A DNA stretch of 64,000 nucleotides, taken from contig OZ037835.1 in the NCBI GenBank assembly GCA_964035575.1, positions 1,178,001 through 1,242,000 of the forward strand, written 5' to 3'. The translations under genes and the position numbers were made by a program. This DNA is from Rhynchopus sp. YZ270_cl-10. Taxonomy: Eukaryota > Euglenozoa > Diplonemea > Diplonemida > Diplonemidae. The notes under the pieces were generated by a model. It did not search any database. It had not been told where the DNA came from and saw nothing but the letters and a program-made list of their open reading frames with translations. Position 1 is the stretch's first letter, and every line of letters starts with the position of its first letter. Below, in pieces: positions 27,002-36,874 of the stretch.

Positions 27002-30000
27002 CTTGAGCCGCAACACGTTAAACACGTGTCAACTACGAATCAGCAGCGACTTGTCACATCCGGTAGCGTTCACCCACACCCCGGACCCAAGAAAGCCAAG
27101 CCATCTGGCAAGACCGGTACGCACAACAACCGCACAGCCGGCCCACCAGCAGCGAAGAAACAGCGCACCGCTGCCGCCAGCACAGGACCACCTTTGTCTG
27201 CCGTACCACCTGCAAGCGAAGGCTGCATAACAGTCACCACCTGCAACGTAACATCATACGCGAACCACGCTGCCTGCACGCTTGCGTTGAACAGCACAGT
27301 GCTTTGCCTGCAGGAAGTGAAGCTGACGGAAGAAGGTGCCCGCAGGATGGAAACCGACCTCCCGCCTGTCTGGAAGCCATTATGGGGCAGACCGCAGCCT
27401 GGATACATGCTTGCAGGTATCCGCCACCCCACCATTGCGGAGAGGGGCGGTGTAGCCACACTAGTGCGCAGACCCTCGAGCGCATTCCATGACAACACGT
27501 TGACCGACATCAACTTGTTCCACGACAGGATACAGCTCACGCGTCTGGCCCTGGGGGCGGGAGGCGTGTTCCTGTATATCTTCAACGTGTACGCTCACTC
27601 AGGCTCTAAAGGAGGGAGGAAGAAGGATCGCGAGAAACTTCTGCACTGCGTCCTCAACACCATGCCTAATGCACTAGGGAAGGACGTGCCGGTGGTTGTG
27701 TGCGGTGACCTGAACACCTCTGTCTCTGCGTCGTACATTCTGCGGGAAGCGGTGAAGTCTGGGTGGACTGACGCTGCTGTGGTGCAGGCCCAAAGGCTCG
27801 GTTGTGTCCCTCCTCCAACCTTCATGCGACGCGACTCTGAAGGTACGCGGATTGACCACGTACTGCTGAATGAGGTGGCGGCCGCTGCTTTGTCCAGGTG
27901 TACGACGCACCATGTGGGAGTACCGCAGCACAGCGCTGTCACTGTGGAGCTCTCTCTTGCCGCCTTCACACAACTAGTCTACCGATTTGTTGTGCCGAAG
28001 GATCTGTCGATGGTGAAGCCTGACCTGAGTGTGCAGAGATCAGCACAATGCGCCGCTCTCCTGGCTGCGAAGGGCTTCCACGAAGCTGAAGCACGTCTGG
28101 ACGTACATGACATGTGGAATGCGGTGTCGCAGGCTAGTGAGGAGTACCTACTTCTGTGTGCGAGAGACGATGGCATCCCCACGAATCGTGGCCACCGTGG
28201 CCGTGGTGAGGTGAGGCAGCCGGTGCAGAAAACGATCGCAGCCCCGACGACGAAATACTCGACAGGTGCAGCACCCCCTCGACAGGTGGAGCTGGCCCGC
28301 CTGGCGAATATGTCTCTGGAGCTCCAGATTCAACTAAAGAGACTGGCGAATGGGGGGTTCACCGTGCTGGAGCACAAGACCTACTGCCTGTGGGCATCGA
28401 CACTCCGGAAATGCAAGGAACTGCGTGTGCGTGACCTGTCTGTGGACGAACTTCCCCTGGGCATAGCAGAGCAGCTGACGCTAGCAGCGGACCTCCACAC
28501 TTCCTCTGCGACACTGGCGAGTGACCTGGGCAGGGACAATCGAGTCTACAGGGAAAAGCAACTGAAGCTGAAGGCGGTGCACAACTTCGACGTGGACCGG
28601 AAGAAGCTCACGGCCTTCTGCAGGGGTACCCTGCCGGACGATCTGCTGGCTGTGGCTAGAAGAGACGGGACCCTGACGGCCAACGCACAAGAGATGGATG
28701 CCATCCTCCAGGAAGAGTGGAAATCTGTATTCCAGCTCTACCGCGAGTGCCCTGAACCGGAGTATGACGACTTTGATGCTGTGTTTGGGAAACATGTAGC
28801 GAAGCACAACATGGATTTGCTCCCTCTCACTGGGGAGGACCTGGACCGCGTTCTGCAGAGTAAGAAGAAGTCAGGCGCATGTGGTGTCGATGGGTGGCGC
28901 ATGGGTGAGCTGAAGCGCCTTCCTGTGGTCCTGCTGAATGCGTTTGCCACAACGTTCAACGAGATCGAAGAATCCGGCACGTGGCCTGAAGCGTTGCTAA
29001 CTGCGATCGTGACTCTCACTCCAAAGGGAGAGGGAAAGGACCCGCTGGACCACCGCCCGATCACCGTGACGAGCAGTGTCTACAGACTCTGGGCGTCAGC
29101 ACGAGTACGTAGTATCCAGAAGTGGCAAGAAACCTGGGTTCACAAGGACCAACACGGCTTCCGCCCTCGCCACGGGGCTCACAACGTCCTGTTCGACATC
29201 TGCACGCAGCTGGAAGACGCACTGTCTGGCGGAGAACCGCTGTACGGCCTGGCACTTGACTTTGCTAAGTGCTTTGACCGTGTCCCCCAGAAGCTTACCC
29301 TCGAGCTCGCAGCACGACTAGGGCTACACCCCCGCATTCTGCAGCCGCTCCGCACCATGTACGAGCAACTTCAACGTAGGTTCCAGCTTCCACTTGGCGT
29401 GGGTACCCCGTTCAGAGTGACGAACGGCATCCTCCAAGGATGCCCCATCAGCGTCGTCTTGATTAATGCGCTCGTCGCAGTGCTGCTGAAGGACCTGGAC
29501 AGCTGCAAGAACACCTGCTCACGTGCGTACGCGGACGACATCACCCTCCTGTCACGGAAGTCGATGAACAGCTTAGAGCCATGCCTGCGCATTGTGGAGA
29601 GGTTTTGTGCCATCACCGGAATGAAACTTAACGACACCAAAACCGTTGCATTTGGATCACGTGAGAGCTTCACCAGCACTCTTGTCTCGAACACAGGTCA
29701 CAGGTACAAAACACTGGTGAAGGTCAAGATCCTAGGGGTCTACCTCTACTGCTCGAAGCACTCTCGACGCTCCTCTCCGGAACGAGTCCGCAAGGCCATT
29801 GCAGCCCTGCAACGCCTACGATGTATGCCGCTGGCTTTCTACCACAAGTATAGAATTGTGTCAGAATGCATCCTCCCGGGTGCGCTGTATGAGGTCCCGT
29901 ACGCTCTGCCCTCGCAGTCTAGCTTGAAGGAACTCTCCACCGCCGTCAACACCTGCCTCTGGGGCAGTGACTATGGGACACGCGCAGGCCTCGCAATACG

Positions 30001-31390
30001 CACCGTTTTATTGAAGAGCCACCGCACTGACCCGGCTGCCATCATCTGCAACCGGTCCATGAACGTCGTGCTTGACCACATAGCATTTGACGCAACACTG
30101 AGAGAACGATGCCTGTCGATACACAAGAGGTACAACGCAGGAGGAGGCTGGGACTTCCGCCCCCACGGGCCGGTCGGCAACATGACCTCCACTAGCATAC
30201 TGACAGGCGTGAGATGGTGTGACGACCTAACAACCGTTACGGAGCTCTCGAGTGCCCCCGTGGAAGAAGAGAAGACACACGCCCTAGGTCTTCTCGCGCC
30301 AGGTGAACGACACCACGCCATTCGCGAAATCGTCCGACGACAGAAGTTCACAGATCTTGCCTTGGACAGACCGACTTACGACGGCGCTCAATACGGTGTC
30401 AACCTCGCCGACACCACGTACCTGCACGACCAACTGCAGTGGTCCCACCCCCTGCTAGCTTACCGCCTCCGACGTATCATCTGCGATGGGATACTCTACG
30501 CGCACCCTACGGTGCTGTGCCTATACGAGTCAACAAAGAGAGGTGGCATACACCTCGAAGTGAATCAGTGCCCCTTATGCCTCACACCAACCTCCGGGCT
30601 GGCGAAGCACCTGCTGTGGACTTGCCCGCACACTGTGTCTGCTAACGTGAAGGAAGCGCACCGCCCTCTCCTCGACAGGATCGGCCCGAACACCCCGAGT
30701 TGCCTGGCTATGCATGGCATAGCTCCCACGAACACGCCCAAGCACGTAGTAACCGACATGCAGAGATACCTGCTGGACGTCACCACCGCAGTAGATGATC
30801 ACCTGTCCTCGCGGACGACCACAGCGCCTGCACGCCACCCATGGCGTATGGACTTTGAAGTGTTCGATGCGCCCCCATACCAGGAGGCCATCTACCGGCA
30901 GCTCGCCCCTTTCTTTGGGAAGGACGATGATCCGAGATGCAAGCAGAAGCGCCGCGAACTGAAGCAAATGCTCCTATGGGCCTCCTCCCTGAAATGGAGC
31001 ACCGCCAACCTGCCTGTGACATGCGTGGAACTTGCCATAGACCTGGAAATTTTCCACAGGATCTACGTTCTCCGGCCAACCTCTAACATTAGAGAACGGG
31101 CCGCCGCCTTGCGCACATTGCTCAACAAGCTTCACCGCCTGTGCAAAGCCCTTGGGATTCAAAACCCATTTCCCGCATCTGCCATCTCCTCCTCACGGGG
31201 CCTCCGGTCCATTGGCGCACCCGGACTTATTGGCTACGACCGTCGCCCAGTTTTTACGTACCCGCGCTACACTATGCACATGCTCGAACACGTCATCGTA
31301 CGTGCCAAAATTACGAACTCCGGCTGGGGAAATGACATCATCCCTGACAACAAACTTGTAGAAGCCAGCGCAGCTGAAGCTGTGCGATAA
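27002..31390 (+). CDS. LINE-B ORF2: 2A-like motif, endonuclease, reverse transcriptase, zinc knuckle
   Basis: About 1460 codons in the ORF1 frame. There is no AUG before 27347; a GUG lies at 27026. A 2A-like SVHPHPGP is at 27065-27088. The endonuclease follows (VTTCNVTSYANH; VLCLQEVKL with catalytic Glu; CGDLNTSVSAS; GTRIDHVLLN; the last His motif is VPQHSAVTVEL rather than SDH). RT motifs: SGACGVDGWRM, DHRPITVTSSVYRL, QHGFRPRHGAHN, LDFAKCFDRVP, NGILQGCPISVVL and catalytic AYADDI (29525-29542). A C-x2-C...H-x4-C knuckle, CPLCLTPTSGLAKHLLWTC, lies near 30568-30625, followed by a C-terminal domain of about 250 aa. Initiation is unsettled: UGA readthrough, near-cognate start or reinitiation. Confidence 0.85.
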   Translation, partial: LEPQHVKHVSTTNQQRLVTSGSVHPHPGPKKAKPSGKTGTHNNRTAGPPAAKKQRTAAASTGPPLSAVPPASEGCITVTTCNVTSYANHAACTLALNSTVLCLQEVKLTEEGARRMETDLPPVWKPLWGRPQPGYMLAGIRHPTIAERGGVATLVRRPSSAFHDNTLTDINLFHDRIQLTRLALGAGGVFLYIFNVYAHSGSKGGRKKDREKLLHCVLNTMPNALGKDVPVVVCGDLNTSVSASYILREAVKSGWTDAAVVQAQRLGCVPPPTFMRRDSEGTRIDHVLLNEVAAAALSRCTTHHVGVPQHSAVTVELSLAAFTQLVYRFVVPKDLSMVKPDLSVQRSAQCAALLAAKGFHEAEARLDVHDMWNAVSQASEEYLLLCARDDGIPTNRGHRGRGEVRQPVQKTIAAPTTKYSTGAAPPRQVELARLANMSLELQIQLKRLANGGFTVLEHKTYCLWASTLRKCKELRVRDLSVDELPLGIAEQLTLAADLHTSSATLASDLGRDNRVYREKQLKLKAVHNFDVDRKKLTAFCRGTLPDDLLAVARRDGTLTANAQEMDAILQEEWKSVFQLYRECPEPEYDDFDAVFGKHVAKHNMDLLPLTGEDLDRVLQSKKKSGACGVDGWRMGELKRLPVVLLNAFATTFNEIEESGTWPEALLTAIVTLTPKGEGKDPLDHRPITVTSSVYRLWASARVRSIQKWQETWVHKDQHGFRPRHGAHNVLFDICTQLEDALSGGEPLYGLALDFAKCFDRVPQKLTLELAARLGLHPRILQPLRTMYEQLQRRFQLPLGVGTPFRVTNGILQGCPISVVLINALVAVLLKDLDSCKNTCSRAYADDITLLSRKSMNSLEPCLRIVERFCAITGMKLNDTKTVAFGSRESFTSTLVSNTGHRYKTLVKVKILGVYLYCSKHSRRSSPERVRKAIAALQRLRCMPLAFYHKYRIVSECILPGALYEVPYALPSQSSLKELSTAVNTCLWGSDYGTRAGLAIRTVLLKSHRTDPAAIICNRSMNVVLDHIAFDATLRERCLSIHKRYNAGGGWDFRPHGPVGNMTSTSILTGVRWCDDLTTVTELSSAPVEEEKTHALGLLAPGERHHAIREIVRRQKFTDLALDRPTYDGAQYGVNLADTTYLHDQLQWSHPLLAYRLRRIICDGILYAHPTVLCLYESTKRGGIHLEVNQCPLCLTPTSGLAKHLLWTCPHTVSANVKEAHRPLLDRIGPNTPSCLAMHGIAPTNTPKHVVTDMQRYLLDVTTAVDDHLSSRTTTAPARHPWRMDFEVFDAPPYQEAIYRQLAPFFGKDDDPRCKQKRRELKQMLLWASSLKWSTANLPVTCVELAIDLEIFHRIYVLRPTSNIRERAAALRTLLNKLHRLCKALGIQNPFPASAISSSRGLRSIGAPGLIGYDRRPVFTYPRYTMHMLEHVIVRAKITNSGWGNDIIPDNKLVEASAAEAVR

Positions 31391-31446
31391 CGAATATGAT
31401 AAGGTGACTGAGCACGAGAGGCTTAGGATCATCTTATAAACTTTTC

Positions 31447-33423
31447 TTCTTTTCACTCCTCTGCCTTTTTGGCTTTACGCCTTTTTATTGCTGTTTTCTC
31501 ACTCAATGACTCTAGTTCTGTTTTGCCTTTTTCCATGCTACAGGAGGACTGGCCACTCCAACATGCATGAAGTTGTTTACTCTTTTGTCCCGAAGGTCAA
31601 CACGAGAGCTTCTGCAGGCACTGCTGAAGGAAGTTTACGTGGGTGTCTCTAAATGAGTTAACTTCGAGAATGTTTGTGCAAAGGTACAAATACAAATAAT
31701 TCTCCAAAACAAAACAAAATACTGTAGCAGTGTGGCTACACTAATGCAACCAAGTTCTCAAAATAGAAGAAGAGGATTCTGACACCTCCTGCAAAGCGTA
31801 CTCCTTCTATTTGCTCTCTTTTAAGGTTCCTGTGAATAAATAAATCGTGCCTGCTATCTAGTGATACCTGCTATGTCTAGTGATCGTGATATTTTTTTTT
31901 TCTCCCTGAAAAGTCCGAGCGGGCGGGGACAAGAAACAAAAGAAAAAGTGAGAGTACCCTGAAATAAAATTATGTTCCGCTGTGCTGCAAAAGAATCCCA
32001 ACAAAAACCCATGTCTTATTCATTACAACGTACCTCCCCACCCAACCCCCTTTTTTTTCTGTAATTCATCACTCTGAACTCGTTGACACGACGTGGTCTT
32101 TCACTGTCTTCTTGGTAGCTTTCACGAAGAGGCTTGGGGTGCTTGGGGTGCTTGGGGTGCTTGGGGTGCTTGTGTGGAAGCCTTTGACAGTGAACGGCTG
32201 TCCTTGGGTGTGGGAGGTGGAGGTGCACAGTGTTGTGAGTGTGGGGGTTTAAGTGTGGCGCTTCTCTGTATCGTTTGTGGTGATGTTGGGATGGGAAGCC
32301 GTGTCTGGCGGTGGGGTGCTTCCGTGCATTTGTCTGGCACCTCAGCTTGTCTGTGGTTGCAGCACGATTTGGGGTGGGTGGGGACAGCGTGGAGGCTGTG
32401 AGGATTTGTTGTGCAGAACGGGGCAGGAAACGATGCGTGAGAGGGGCAGGGGAAGGTGGGTTTGCTTTCGTGAGGAGGGAACGTCTGTGGGGGTATGCTT
32501 CAGTTTCTCTCGCCTTTAAACAGAAATGGAACCTTGTGGATGACTGACGTGAGAGCGGTTTTTGGTTTGTGTGCTCAGATATTGTTTTGAACATACCTGT
32601 GCACTTGATGCCGTGCGATAACGGTGACTGAATGTGCTTGCCTAACTGGAGTGCCCGAAGTTGTGAAGATGTTAGTTGAAGCAGGTGCGGAGTGCGTACC
32701 CCTCTTTCATCGGAAAGAAGCAGTGTACCTAGCTACGCTCAAGATCCATCTTTTCTCTGCAGAAGCCCTGCATTTAGAGCGTTTCAAAGGTGCTTTTGAA
32801 GCGGCCCAGACCCACATCATATGTCTTGCGTTATGAGTGGGAAGGGGCAAGATGGAGAAGGAGAGGCACCACAGAGTCAATGGATGCAAGGTTGGGTGAA
32901 GCAGACTCAGTCGGAAGAGGTTTTTTTTTGCTCTTTCGCGCAATCGCCACACACCAAGCAGAGGGCATGACTGTAGGAAAGGCACGCTGAGGCGGTCTTC
33001 ACTGCTGAATGTGAAGTTGTTTATTAGTTGCGATCAACAAAACAGCAAACGACGAATAAAGACACAAGGCGTTGGGTTAGTCCTTATACAGCTTCCTTCA
33101 CACTCCCCACCCTCCCTGAAGCCCTTTCCTTTCCCCCTCTCCCCCAGTAGACCCAAAACCCTGTTTGTAGAATACGGCAACCCCTTCCACGTGTACGTTT
33201 GCCATTGCGTTGTGCACATTCCTTCTGCAAAGAAGCCGTCCACTGAATACCGTATCAACAACGCATAGCATATCACTCTGCACCTGCGGAATCGCCTGCA
33301 AACCAAAGTGTCGCATTCCGTTCCCTCAGAGGGTGTGCTGCATGTGTGTTCTTCGTCCTCTCTCGTCACAACCTCTGCACAAAAAGAAACACAAGAGACA
33401 CAGCAACAACACACAAACACACA
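31447..33423. other. Continuation of the Ubl-LRR 3' flank, duplicated block R and ankyrin leader
   Basis: From 31447 the sequence matches the flank at 62278 onward (CACTCCTCTGCCTTTTTGGC; later TTTTTCCATGCTACAGGAGG), with a deletion of about 300 bp near 31535 relative to that copy. About 32055-32540 is block R (TGTAATTCATCACTCTGAAC ... CTGGCACCTCAGCTTGTCTG), also at about 50690-50990, 60433-60690 and 63160-63420. It includes four to five copies of GGGGTGCTT at 32134-32170. 33010-33420 is leader sequence shared with the other ankyrin genes, including TTCCGTTCCCTCAG ending at 33329. No intact gene. Confidence 0.6.
32626..32700 (+). pseudogene. Ankyrin repeat fragment
   Basis: ACLTGVPEVVKMLVEAGAECV matches the half-repeat CLTGMLEVAKVLVRAGAGV of the ankyrin genes. 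It is preceded and followed by unrelated sequence, so it is a stranded piece left by recombination. Confidence 0.65.
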
Positions 33424-34695
33424 ATGCCGAAGAAGCGACACGCAGACAGCACGCAGGACGAGAACCCACGAAAGAGAAGACAGCTTTCTGCAGACGAGGT
33501 CTTGATGGAGGCTGCCAGGAACGGCGACACGACTGCCGTGCGGGCGGTCCTTGAGAAGTTGAACCCAGACAGAAAGAAAGTGACCCTCGATGCTGCGTAC
33601 GAGGCATGCAGAGGGAACCACGATGAATGCCTCACACTGCTTCTTCCGTATGTTGAGACAACGCAGATGGGCTTTGGGATGCTGCTGAGTGAGTGTGTCC
33701 ACGCAGACCACGTTGCGTGCACGGAGGTCCTCTTGCAGCATTGGAAGTGCGTCTGCAACAACGTGGCGTTTGTCCCTCACGAGTCCAAGCACAGCGCAGG
33801 TGAGGAGGATGACTGTCCGGCCATGTGGGAAGACCCTGCAGTGTGTCGCGTCTTGATTGATGCAGGGGCAGACGTAAATACAAAAAACGAGAGGCAAGAG
33901 TCGGCTCTGCACTATGCTTGCGCTTCAGGAGCACTTGACGTTGTGAAGATGTTGGTTGAAGCAGGTGCGGCAGTGCGTGCCACACACGAAGATGGAGATA
34001 CCTGTCTTTTTCGTGCGGCGCAAAAAGGACACACCGAGACTGTTCGCTATTTTGTGGGCTTGCCAGAAGTAGAAGTGAACCACCAAAACAATGAAAGCTA
34101 CACTGTGTTGCACTATGCGGCGCATACAGACGTGGTGGAGGTGCTGATTGATGCAGGTGCAGACATCGAAACGAAGAACTTCGAGGGTCGTTCGCCTCTG
34201 CAATGGGCTTGTCTGACTGGAATGCTCGAAGTTGCGAAGGTGTTGGTCAGAGCAGGTGCGGGAGTGCGTGCAACAGATGACGAAGGAGACACGTGTCTTA
34301 TAGTTGCAGCAGTTTTGGGACACACCGAGACTGTGCGCTATTTTGTGGGCTTGCCAGAGGTTGATGTGAATCACCAAACAGCAACAGCAGATGCTGCTAA
34401 CCACACTGCGTTGCACTTAGCAGTGTTTCACGGGCACACAGACGTTGTGCAGGTGCTGATTGATGCAGGTGCAGACATCAACACAAATAACAATGCGGGA
34501 TGTTCGCCTCTGCACACTGCTTGCGAATCAGGACTACTTGACGTTGTGAAGATGTTGGTCAAAGCAGGTGCGGGAGTGCGTGCCACAGACGATGAAGGGT
34601 GCACATGTCTTATCCTTGCGGCACGTTGTGGACACATCGACACTGAGGTATCTTGTGGGCTTGCCAGAGGTGGAACTGAATCACCGAGACACTGA
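33424..34695 (+). CDS. Ankyrin-repeat protein 1 (C-terminus frameshifted)
   Basis: 423 aa from the AUG shared by all three family members (MPKKRHADSTQDENPRKRRQ, a basic NLS-like header). Residues about 20-130 form a conserved cap (LSADEVLMEAARNGDTTAVR ...). About nine 33-aa ankyrin repeats follow, arranged in an alternating set: LIDAGADxxTKN, LVEAGAxVRATD, VRYFVGLPEVxVNH. Near 34640 the sequence loses bases relative to the family pattern GHTETVRYLVGL, and the frame runs into an early stop. The family reading continues in another frame to 34837 (RYLVGLPEVELNHRDTEKNY). It may still be expressed as a shorter protein. Ankyrin repeats mediate protein binding; no enzymatic domain is visible. Confidence 0.82.
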   Translation: MPKKRHADSTQDENPRKRRQLSADEVLMEAARNGDTTAVRAVLEKLNPDRKKVTLDAAYEACRGNHDECLTLLLPYVETTQMGFGMLLSECVHADHVACTEVLLQHWKCVCNNVAFVPHESKHSAGEEDDCPAMWEDPAVCRVLIDAGADVNTKNERQESALHYACASGALDVVKMLVEAGAAVRATHEDGDTCLFRAAQKGHTETVRYFVGLPEVEVNHQNNESYTVLHYAAHTDVVEVLIDAGADIETKNFEGRSPLQWACLTGMLEVAKVLVRAGAGVRATDDEGDTCLIVAAVLGHTETVRYFVGLPEVDVNHQTATADAANHTALHLAVFHGHTDVVQVLIDAGADINTNNNAGCSPLHTACESGLLDVVKMLVKAGAGVRATDDEGCTCLILAARCGHIDTEVSCGLARGGTESPRH

Positions 34696-34837
34696 AAAGA
34701 ACTACACTGTGTTGCAGTATGCGGTGGAGGAAAAGCACACAGACGTGGTGCAGATGCTGCTTGCTGCATTGTACTTGGAACTTGAAGCAGAAAAGTCTCG
34801 TACCTTGCGACTTCGATCCTGCGGCTGTGTGTGTTAG

Positions 34838-35563
34838 CTGCGTCGGAGGTGGTGGAGTGTTTCAGCTGCAAGGTGGCACAGGACGAGAGGCTGTCATCTT
34901 GCAATGTTTTCTTCCACACTCCATCTGGAAATGAATCGCTGCTTCGGTGTCATGCGTCTTACCGTCTCCCCTTCCCCCCCTCTTGTGCGCCACCTCTCCC
35001 CCTTGTACTTCAGGACGCAGCTTTTCGTGGTATAGCAAGTGTTCTAGTGGTTTGTACCATAAGGGATGGACACTCATCCGAGGGTTAAACATGTGAAAAA
35101 AAATAATAATGAAAAATCGTGTTTCGGGACCAAATAAAACACACCTCAAAACAGTTGTGCACCAGGGGGTGGGAAAACAGTGTTTTGTGGCATTTTTAGG
35201 GGTTGTGGAGTTTATGGTGTTACGCATCTGGAGGATCAACTTTCTTTTTTCTTACAAGCGTAGCTTAAAGGAGAAATAGTTCCTCAGATACGGTCGCCAA
35301 TCACCCCCCTCCAACAAGGTAATTGTGCAATCAACGAAAAAACCTTTTTTCCTTTTCCTTTCCTCTCAGAGTTACTATTTTTTTTGGAAGCGAACAACAA
35401 ACAACCTTAATTTGTTCCTCTTCCCGTTTTTAGCCTTTTGAGCAACAAGCAAAGAGTAACGAGTCTCTCGAGCATTTTTAACAAAAGACCTCTCCCTAAC
35501 TGTTTGGTGTCTCTTACGTTACCACCTGTTGAAAACACCTGCACAAAACAGAAACACAAAATC
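34838..35563. other. Ankyrin 3' flank and leader of Ubl-LRR B1
   Basis: About 34862-34975 (GTGGCACAGGACGAGAGGCT ... ATGCGTCTTACCGTCTCCCC) is shared with 58500-58605 after ankyrin gene 3, so the 3' flank was duplicated with the gene. 35344-35369 is a pyrimidine run ending CTCTCAG, the best trans-splice-acceptor-like site in the window, 195 bp before the B1 start. Confidence 0.55.
35344..35369 (+). promoter_or_regulatory. Polypyrimidine tract plus AG (possible trans-splice acceptor)
   Basis: A 25-nt nearly pure C/T tract ending in CAG, upstream of a gene with no visible intron and about 0.9 kb after the previous gene on the same strand. This fits the acceptor layout of polycistronic, trans-spliced genomes; it is inference from sequence only. 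Confidence 0.4.
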
Positions 35564-36874
35564 ATGGAAATATGCGTGAAAAGCTTTGACGGGGAGAAGT
35601 ACACAGTCGAGGTGGGTGTGGATGACACATTTGCGGACATACGACAGAAGGTGGCGTCTGCAGCAGAGTTGTGCGAAGGCGGCTTCGACATTAGCTTTGG
35701 AGGGAAGGTGATGGTCGAAGGAGATGGCACGACGCAGCTGAGTGCTGGGGACACAGTTGTGCTGACGAAGACGAAGTCGCAGAAGAACGACGCCACTGCA
35801 GCGCTTCGTGACTTGGGAGAGACCAGGCTGACGGCAGAGAGGTTCAAAGGTCTGACAGATCCCAAGCTGATTCATTTGTTTCTGCAGGCGGAGGTTGTTA
35901 CTGAGATTCCCGGTGTATTCTTGCGAGGCGGCATATTCGAAGAACTTGATCTCAGTGGTGTGCCAGGTGTGACTGCAGTAGGTGGCTCCTTTCTCACACA
36001 CTGCGACGCATTGCACACAGCTGATTTATCTGGGTGGTGTAATATCACGCATGTTGAGTACCGCTTTCTCTCCGACTGCAGTGCATTGCGAACCATTGAC
36101 TTATCTGGATGGATCAATGTGACGCACATTAAGCACTCCTTTCTCTCCGCCTGCACCGCATTGCGAACACTTGACTTATCTGGGTGGAGCAATGTGACGC
36201 GGGTTGATGACTACTTTCTCTCCAACTGCACCTCATTGACCACGCTGAATATTTCGGGGTGGAGCAATGTTGTGACGCAAATAGGGCCCCACTTTCTCTC
36301 CGACTGCACCGCATTGCGAACCCTTGACTTGTCTGGGTGGAGCAATGTGACGCGGATGGGAAAGTCCTTTATCTCCTATTGCACCGCATTGCGAACCCTT
36401 GACTTATCTGGGTGGAGCGATGTGACGCGGGTTGATGACTACTTTCTCTTCAACTGCACCTCATTGACCACGCTGGATATTTCAGGGTGGAACAATGTGA
36501 CGCAAATAGGGCACTACTTTCTCTCCACCTGCACCGCATTGCGAACCCTTGACTTGTCTGGGTGGATCAATGTGACGCGGGTTGATGAGTGCTTTCTCGC
36601 CAACTGCACCTCATTGACCACACTGGATATTTCTGGGTGGAGCAATGTGACGCAGATGGGAGAGGACTTTCTCTCCTATTGCACCGCATTGAAAACACTT
36701 GACTTATCTGGGTTGACGAATGCAAAGGACGTTGGGACAGGATTCCTAAAAGGATGCAAAATACCTACAAGCAGCATCAACGTCACCGGATCTAGCACCG
36801 TGGTGTCAGAATATGCGCATGGACATGGCGGTGGCCTCGTGGACGATACCAAGTGCAAATGTGTGTGCATGTGA
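35564..36874 (+). CDS. Ubl-LRR family B gene 1 with C-terminal CVCM box
   Basis: 436 aa. Residues 1-70 (MEICVKSFDGEKYTVEVGVD ... GDTVVLTKT) form a ubiquitin-like domain homologous to family A. Residues about 70-125 are a helical linker (ATAALRDLGETRLTAERFKG). About twelve 24-25-aa leucine-rich repeats follow, of the type CTALRTLDLSGWSNVTRVDD, alternating with SLTTLDISGW repeats (BspA/LRR_5-like). The protein ends KCKCVCM; the last four residues fit a CaaX prenylation box (X = Met, farnesyl-type) with extra cysteines that could be palmitoylated. No signal peptide. Membrane anchoring from the cytosolic side is inferred. It follows ankyrin gene 1 on the same strand, as B2 follows ankyrin gene 2. 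Confidence 0.85.
   Translation: MEICVKSFDGEKYTVEVGVDDTFADIRQKVASAAELCEGGFDISFGGKVMVEGDGTTQLSAGDTVVLTKTKSQKNDATAALRDLGETRLTAERFKGLTDPKLIHLFLQAEVVTEIPGVFLRGGIFEELDLSGVPGVTAVGGSFLTHCDALHTADLSGWCNITHVEYRFLSDCSALRTIDLSGWINVTHIKHSFLSACTALRTLDLSGWSNVTRVDDYFLSNCTSLTTLNISGWSNVVTQIGPHFLSDCTALRTLDLSGWSNVTRMGKSFISYCTALRTLDLSGWSDVTRVDDYFLFNCTSLTTLDISGWNNVTQIGHYFLSTCTALRTLDLSGWINVTRVDECFLANCTSLTTLDISGWSNVTQMGEDFLSYCTALKTLDLSGLTNAKDVGTGFLKGCKIPTSSINVTGSSTVVSEYAHGHGGGLVDDTKCKCVCM

Larger units (their letters stand above)
24884..31446 (+). mobile_element. LINE-B: second non-LTR retrotransposon, ORF1 and ORF2 in one frame
   Basis: A 6.56-kb element inserted in the 3' flank of the disrupted Ubl-LRR gene. The paralogous flank at 62260-62300 is uninterrupted. 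Alignment to it gives a 6-bp duplication TTCTTT (24878-24883 and 31447-31452). The 5' UTR is extremely C-rich (about 24908-25075). ORF1 (25094-27001) and the ORF2 frame (27002-31390) share a reading frame with one UGA between them. The 3' UTR is short (31391-31446), with no poly(A) tail. No RNase H motif was found, unlike LINE-A. Both ORFs look intact. Confidence 0.88.
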
